From: an uncultured Treponema sp.
Lineage (GTDB): Bacteria > Spirochaetota > Spirochaetia > Treponematales > Treponemataceae
Reading direction: 5' to 3'
DNA: 9,263 bases
NCBI GenBank assembly: GCA_937892225.1
Contig: CALAUH010000172.1
Coordinates: 1 to 9,263 of the forward strand
Part shown: piece after piece, positions 6,310 to 9,263 of the stretch
Layout of the letters: every line of letters starts with the position of its first letter
Numbering within the stretch: position 1 is the first letter of the stretch
Made by a program: the position numbers and the translations under genes
The notes under the pieces: model-generated
What the model saw: only the letters and a program-made list of their open reading frames with translations
Told to the model about the DNA's origin: nothing
The model's database searches: none

Positions 6310-8562
6310 TTACTCTCCATCTTCAGCAAATACATCGAAATCTGCTGGAATAACTCTTATTACATCAATAGCTTCAACTTCATCTATTGCCTGTTGGATA
6401 GATGCAGGCTTAACAGGAACTGTCTTAAAAAGAATATCTTTATCAGATTCAGAAGCTTTTGTTTCTGTTTTCTTTTCATTTACGATTTCAGTAAGCAGTT
6501 TTTTATTTTTACCATTGCTTGGCAGATTTTTTATTTGTTTCATAATCCATTCAGAATCTGGAATCTTCAAAAATGCTTTATTCTTAAATCTAGGATCTTC
6601 GTAATAAACAACTTTTTTCCCCTTATATGGTGGCATTCCCTGATTCATAATGATGGCTCTTGAAAATTCCAACTTCATAAGTTCATCAGGATTTATAAGC
6701 GATGTGCTTGTTTCCTGACTGCTTCGTGAAATATTGTTGAATCCAACTTGATATTTATTTCCACTTGCAGAAATGTTATCTAATAAAACAGAACGGTTTC
6801 CGATTGATTCACTGAAGGTTCTGGCATCTCTGATTGATCCAGGTGCATAAAGAATGATTGTTTTACAGTGATCCAAAAAAGGATGGTTTTCTCCATAAAC
6901 ATCTATAATCTGATTAAGTGCCTGACAGACGATGAAGAAGGTAACCCCATAGCCCGCTAAAATTCCGGCGTTTAACGCGATATCAGGGAAGTATCCTAAG
7001 ACGGGAAACTCGTCCAACAGGAAGAGGCATGGAATCTTAAGTTTTACTTCATTTGCATTTGTTTCACCTGCAGAGAATTTCTTAATCATGAAGGTGATAA
7101 TCATTCTGAATACAGGACTGATACGTTTGATATGGTTATATGGAACAATCAGGTATAAACTAATTCCGTTTTTTGAAGTAATGAAATCATCAACACTGAA
7201 ATCTGAATATGCAGTTGCATTTGCAAGTAAAGGATCCTGGAAGAGCGAAATCTTACTAAAAACAGTAGAGTAGGTAGATGCTCTTTCTTTTGGTGTCTGG
7301 ATTTTACTTCTATTTGCAGCTTCAACAATAAGCTGATGAATCTGTTCATTACCATGATCAGAATTAATCATATCATCGAGCATCTTTCCACCAGGGCCAC
7401 CAGTTTCTTCTGGGTCGCCTTGTTGATTTGCATTCGGTTCATTCTTTTCTTCATCATTTGTTGCTTGAGAAAAAACATGAAGAACAGTTGCAAGGTTTTT
7501 ATCTTTCCAAGGAATGTCTTTACAGAAACGAACATGCATTACAACGCCAGAGAAGATATCACGTGCTGTATTGTTGAAGTACTGAGTAGCTCCATCAGAC
7601 GCCGCTTTTGCAGAATCTCCACCAAAGAATATTTCACCAATTGTGTCTGCCCAGCTGAAAGCTTCGCTAGGGGAATCTGGAATTTCCCATATTGGATTAT
7701 AATGAGCTGTGTTGTTATCTGGATCCAATGGTCTGAATGGAATAACCCTGCTGAATTTAGAACGATATCCAGCTGTTGCAGCCCAGTTTTCACCCTTTGG
7801 ATCAAAGCAAACAATTGAACCTCTTCCTTTAATTATTTTTTTGTGAAGACGTCTATCGTATTCTTCATAAGGAACGCCATAATTTAGCAAACTGGGTATA
7901 ATGCAGGAAACTCCTTTTCCACTGCGGGTCGGAGCGATAAGTAAAGTGTTTGTTCTGCCAGAATGACATACTAAAGGTGCAGGTTTTTTACAGTGAAGAG
8001 TTAAAGATGCTTTTTCAGCATCAATTTTGTAATTAACGCGGGCTTCTGCTAATTCACCGCAAACAATTCCATGCTGCTGGAGCATTCCGTAATTTTTTAA
8101 ATCTTTACGAGTAGCAAATCGTGCAGTTCCATGTATGTGCTGATTTTTCTGGTGACTGTTTACAAAAATACTTGTAAGAACAAATAGTATTACTGCAGAA
8201 ACAAGGCAGATGAATGTTGGGGGAATGGCCTGGAAGAAGTAATACGAATAAGTGTCATTAAACGCAAACTTCAACATACCAACTAAGAATACAAGTGGAT
8301 TGTAAAATCGATAACCGTTTTTTGTTACGAATACAGGATGTCCAACAACATCAGGATCGTAATTCATTAAAGGTGCAAACTTTTGTGTGGTAATAATAAG
8401 CCCTGTAATAACAAGAGCTATAGGTACTGCCCAGTTGAAAACTGTAAGCCAGTAGATTTTATGCGATTTGTCAGGGTCGAGTCGTGCAAACTCTTCTTTG
8501 TCTTTCAAACTAAACCAACCTTTTGGGCAGGCGATTTCGTTTGTTACATTTTTAGTATACAA
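6310..8562 (-). CDS. traG: TraG/VirD4-family type IV coupling protein
   Basis: This inner-membrane ATPase joins the relaxosome to the secretion channel and drives DNA through it. Numbered from the first possible start (750 residues), it has two main transmembrane helices (about 42-60 and 112-134) and HGTARFAT (144-151) typical of TraG. It then has Walker A APTRSGKG (210-217), DPKGE (254-258), a VirD4 all-alpha-domain region around 290-460, Walker B CLFLLDEFP (512-520) and VCQALNQI (545-552). A Gly/Asn/acidic loop at about 369-393 and a charged C-terminal tail from 680 are likely flexible. The start is unsure: the TTG at 8562 has no ribosome-binding site and overlaps a good promoter (-10 at 8559-8554). 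The next candidate is a TTG at 8508 (732 residues) with AAAGG nine bases upstream. The peptide between them looks coding, so I keep the longer frame. It heads the operon. Confidence 0.95.
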   Translation of the reverse strand: MYTKNVTNEIACPKGWFSLKDKEEFARLDPDKSHKIYWLTVFNWAVPIALVITGLIITTQKFAPLMNYDPDVVGHPVFVTKNGYRFYNPLVFLVGMLKFAFNDTYSYYFFQAIPPTFICLVSAVILFVLTSIFVNSHQKNQHIHGTARFATRKDLKNYGMLQQHGIVCGELAEARVNYKIDAEKASLTLHCKKPAPLVCHSGRTNTLLIAPTRSGKGVSCIIPSLLNYGVPYEEYDRRLHKKIIKGRGSIVCFDPKGENWAATAGYRSKFSRVIPFRPLDPDNNTAHYNPIWEIPDSPSEAFSWADTIGEIFFGGDSAKAASDGATQYFNNTARDIFSGVVMHVRFCKDIPWKDKNLATVLHVFSQATNDEEKNEPNANQQGDPEETGGPGGKMLDDMINSDHGNEQIHQLIVEAANRSKIQTPKERASTYSTVFSKISLFQDPLLANATAYSDFSVDDFITSKNGISLYLIVPYNHIKRISPVFRMIITFMIKKFSAGETNANEVKLKIPCLFLLDEFPVLGYFPDIALNAGILAGYGVTFFIVCQALNQIIDVYGENHPFLDHCKTIILYAPGSIRDARTFSESIGNRSVLLDNISASGNKYQVGFNNISRSSQETSTSLINPDELMKLEFSRAIIMNQGMPPYKGKKVVYYEDPRFKNKAFLKIPDSEWIMKQIKNLPSNGKNKKLLTEIVNEKKTETKASESDKDILFKTVPVKPASIQQAIDEVEAIDVIRVIPADFDVFAEDGE

Positions 8563-8582
8563 AATGCATAAAAAAATATCAA
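8554..8582 (-). promoter_or_regulatory. Predicted sigma70-type promoter for the traG-trb operon
   Basis: On the minus strand TTGATA (8582-8577) and TATACT (8559-8554) are separated by exactly 17 bases. Each hexamer matches the consensus at five of six positions. Transcription would begin near 8547, which is inside the longest traG frame and downstream of its first TTG. Such matches can arise by chance in AT-rich DNA, but spacing and position are good. Confidence 0.6.
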
Positions 8583-8611
8583 GTATTACACAAAATAAAT
8601 ATAAGATGTAT

Positions 8612-8665
8612 AAAAAGAAAATAAAAAAGAAGAAAAAGAATAAAATCTAAAAAAAAGTGAAAAAA
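8612..8665 (+). repeat. Purine-rich A/G tract
   Basis: About 54 bases are almost wholly A and G on the plus strand, with only a few T and one C, including several runs of five or more A. Such a tract is likely curved or stiff and easy to melt. It lies between the two divergent promoters and could help their separation or melting at an origin. This is low-complexity sequence and no protein is implied. Confidence 0.6.
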
Positions 8666-8667
8666 TC
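8654..8667 (+). repeat. 14-base direct repeat, copy 1 (putative operator)
   Basis: AAAGTGAAAAAATC occurs here and again, identically, at 8705-8718. This copy ends one base before the -35 hexamer of the rightward promoter. Its place suggests an operator for an autoregulating RHH protein such as the one encoded at 8748. Confidence 0.6.
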
Positions 8668-8668
8668 C

Positions 8669-8697
8669 TTGACGATTTCAGATTACGGAAGTATATT
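8669..8697 (+). promoter_or_regulatory. Predicted sigma70-type promoter for the rightward RHH operon
   Basis: TTGACG (8669-8674) and TATATT (8692-8697) are separated by 17 bases, each one mismatch from consensus. Transcription should start near 8704, giving a leader of about 44 bases before the GTG start. The identical 14-base repeats bracket the promoter, with one copy ending just before the -35 and the other covering about the first 14 transcribed bases. Confidence 0.65.
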
Positions 8698-8704
8698 ATA
8701 AATG

Positions 8705-8718
8705 AAAGTGAAAAAATC
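8705..8718 (+). repeat. 14-base direct repeat, copy 2 (putative operator)
   Basis: This is identical to the copy at 8654-8667, offset by 51 bases, close to five helical turns, so both would face the same side of the DNA. It lies at the predicted transcription start, where a bound protein would block RNA polymerase. Confidence 0.6.
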
Positions 8719-8747
8719 AATGATTAAATCACATTAAGGAGGAGATA

Positions 8748-9161
8748 GTGGCAGGAAAGAATGGTGGAGCAAGACCTGGAGCTGGACGAAAAGCAACAGG
8801 AGCAAAAACTAAGTGCTATACAATTACACTTCCAATTGAAGAAGCAGAAGAATTAGAAAAGAGGGCTGCTCAACTAAACAAATCAATAAATCGTTATCTG
8901 CGAGATATCATCGAAGCAAGCGGTCAGTATGGAAATGTCAGTATTGCGGGGAAGAAAGTTGATGACAGTGATAATTCTGAAAAGAAGGGAAGAAAAAATA
9001 CTAACTATGTTGAAAAACATTCAGTAAAAGAATTAATGGAAAGTAATAATGATGAAATAGATGGAAACCAGTATCAGCTTGATAACAGTTTTCAAATGGC
9101 TGCAGAAGGAGAAATATCACCATATAAGGTAGATTCAAAAGCAAAAGGAGGCAAAAAATGA
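8748..9161 (+). CDS. Small RHH DNA-binding protein with GARPGAGRK tail
   Basis: This 137-residue protein begins with a GTG (8748) behind a strong AAGGAGG at five bases. The N-terminal tail contains GGARPGAGRK (6-15), a basic, Gly-rich motif common before ribbon-helix-helix domains in small mobile-element proteins. The RHH pattern follows: strand KCYTITLP (22-29), helix A EEAEELEKRAAQLN (31-44), turn KS, and helix B INRYLRDIIEASG (47-59). The rest (60-137) is charged, polar and probably disordered, ending in a basic KAKGGKK. It is the first gene of the rightward operon, and its promoter is flanked by paired repeats, which fits autoregulation. In conjugative elements, RHH proteins next to the coupling-protein gene are often relaxosome accessory proteins (MobC/TraJ-like role) or transfer regulators; the sequence does not decide between these. 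Its stop overlaps the next start as ATGA. Confidence 0.85.
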   Translation: MAGKNGGARPGAGRKATGAKTKCYTITLPIEEAEELEKRAAQLNKSINRYLRDIIEASGQYGNVSIAGKKVDDSDNSEKKGRKNTNYVEKHSVKELMESNNDEIDGNQYQLDNSFQMAAEGEISPYKVDSKAKGGKK

Positions 9162-9244
9162 ACGAAGAAATTTATGTAATTGAATCACTTGATAGATTCA
9201 ACGATATGATTGATGAGGAACCTGTTCCATATTCAAAGGATTAG
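9158..9244 (+). CDS. 28-residue acidic peptide, coupled to the RHH gene
   Basis: This very small frame is MNEEIYVIESLDRFNDMIDE plus eight residues. It begins with an ATG overlapping the RHH stop (ATGA) and has an optimal AAGGAGG six bases upstream, so translation is likely. It is strongly acidic: nine Asp/Glu against two basic residues. No family is recognised. It could be a real micropeptide acting with the basic RHH protein, or a leader peptide that couples translation to the next gene, whose Shine-Dalgarno (GAGGAGG) lies 12 bases after its stop. It could also be the remains of a longer gene. The strong ribosome-binding site is the main support. Confidence 0.6.
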   Translation: MNEEIYVIESLDRFNDMIDEEPVPYSKD

Positions 9245-9256
9245 TCGTTTTAAGAC

Positions 9257-9263
9257 GAGGAGG
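9257..9263 (+). promoter_or_regulatory. Shine-Dalgarno of a further gene beyond the window
   Basis: GAGGAGG closes the window 12 bases after the stop of the 28-codon gene. It overlaps a small inverted repeat (TCGTT/GACGA, 9245-9249 and 9254-9258, with one wobble pair), so the site could be partly structured. It implies a third gene in the rightward operon; a relaxase would fit the context but cannot be seen. Confidence 0.55.

Larger units (their letters stand above)
8563..8747. other. Divergent AT-rich control region, candidate oriT region
   Basis: This 185-base region separates the minus-strand transfer operon from the plus-strand RHH operon. It holds both predicted promoters, a purine-rich tract (8612-8665) and the two 14-base direct repeats. 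Placement between a coupling-protein gene and a small RHH gene is where an origin of transfer could lie, by analogy with RP4, where oriT sits between divergent traJ and traK. No convincing nic site is visible: an ATCCTT at 8665-8670 is only one base from the MOB-P core ATCCTG. The oriT idea is an inference. Confidence 0.4.

Noticed and set aside
7336..7818. 160-codon plus-strand open frame antisense to traG
   Set aside because: It is opposite the conserved coupling-protein ATPase region. The composition is Cys/Ile/Phe-rich and no motif or ribosome-binding site supports it.
8468..8650. Plus-strand open frame ending in a lysine-rich tail
   Set aside because: The lysines come from the low-complexity A/G tract and the first half is antisense to traG. 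It has no ribosome-binding site.
8665..8670. ATCCTT as a definite MOB-P nic site
   Set aside because: It differs from the ATCCTG core by one base, overlaps the predicted -35, and six-base matches are common, so it is only mentioned as a weak hint.
8748..9244. Toxin-antitoxin pair made of the RHH protein and the 28-residue peptide
   Set aside because: The RHH plus small-partner layout recalls type II antitoxins, but the partner is far too short and acidic to be a known toxin type. The transfer-operon context gives a better explanation.
1..9263. CRISPR array, tRNA, rRNA or insertion sequence
   Set aside because: I found no regularly spaced repeats, no tRNA-like cloverleaf or CCA end, no transposase frame and no terminal inverted repeats on reading both strands.

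Overview
The window is the core of a P-type (Trb/VirB-like) conjugative type IV secretion operon on the minus strand, plus the start of a divergent operon on the plus strand. Reading down the minus strand from about 8560, the order is traG/virD4 coupling ATPase, a ribbon-helix-helix (RHH/CopG-type) gene, trbB (VirB11 ATPase), trbC (VirB2 pilin), an unrecognised 89-residue gene, trbD (VirB3), trbE (VirB4 ATPase), trbJ (VirB5) and the first 75 codons of trbL (VirB6), which runs off the left edge. Apart from the extra 89-residue gene, this is the order traG-copG-trbB-C-D-E-J-L known from Tn4371-like integrative conjugative elements, so trbF, trbG and trbI are expected just beyond the left edge. 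No integrase, relaxase, tRNA, insertion sequence or CRISPR array lies inside the window, so I cannot tell whether the element is an ICE or a plasmid.

The DNA is AT-rich, the ribosome-binding sites are strong GGAGG types, and the signal peptides and trbJ/trbL genes fit a two-membrane (Gram-negative-type) host. A low-GC gut or oral bacterium such as a spirochaete (Treponema-like) is plausible, but that is an impression and is not proven by anything here.

The operon is tightly packed. traG, copG and trbB are separated by 2 and 0 bases. The 89-residue gene, trbD and trbE overlap one another, and trbJ and trbL are 11 bases apart. Three core genes (trbB, trbD, trbE) start with TTG at a stop/start junction behind a strong Shine-Dalgarno. 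Only three gaps exceed 50 bases, and each holds a hairpin: trbB/trbC, trbC/89-residue gene, and trbE/trbJ. The two exported-protein genes, trbC and trbJ, also share an almost identical leader. This suggests that expression of the pilin and pilus-tip subunits is tuned separately from the ATPases at the RNA level.

Between the two operons (8563-8747) is a very AT-rich region with a good sigma70-type promoter facing each way. The rightward promoter is bracketed by two identical 14-base direct repeats 51 bases apart, which look like operators. It drives a GTG-started RHH protein with a GARPGAGRK tail, a coupled 28-codon acidic peptide, and another Shine-Dalgarno at the very end of the window that implies a further gene. 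The RHH protein is a candidate regulator or relaxosome accessory protein, and the region is a candidate for oriT. The most novel items are the 89-residue protein, the hairpin and shared-leader architecture, and the repeat-flanked promoter.
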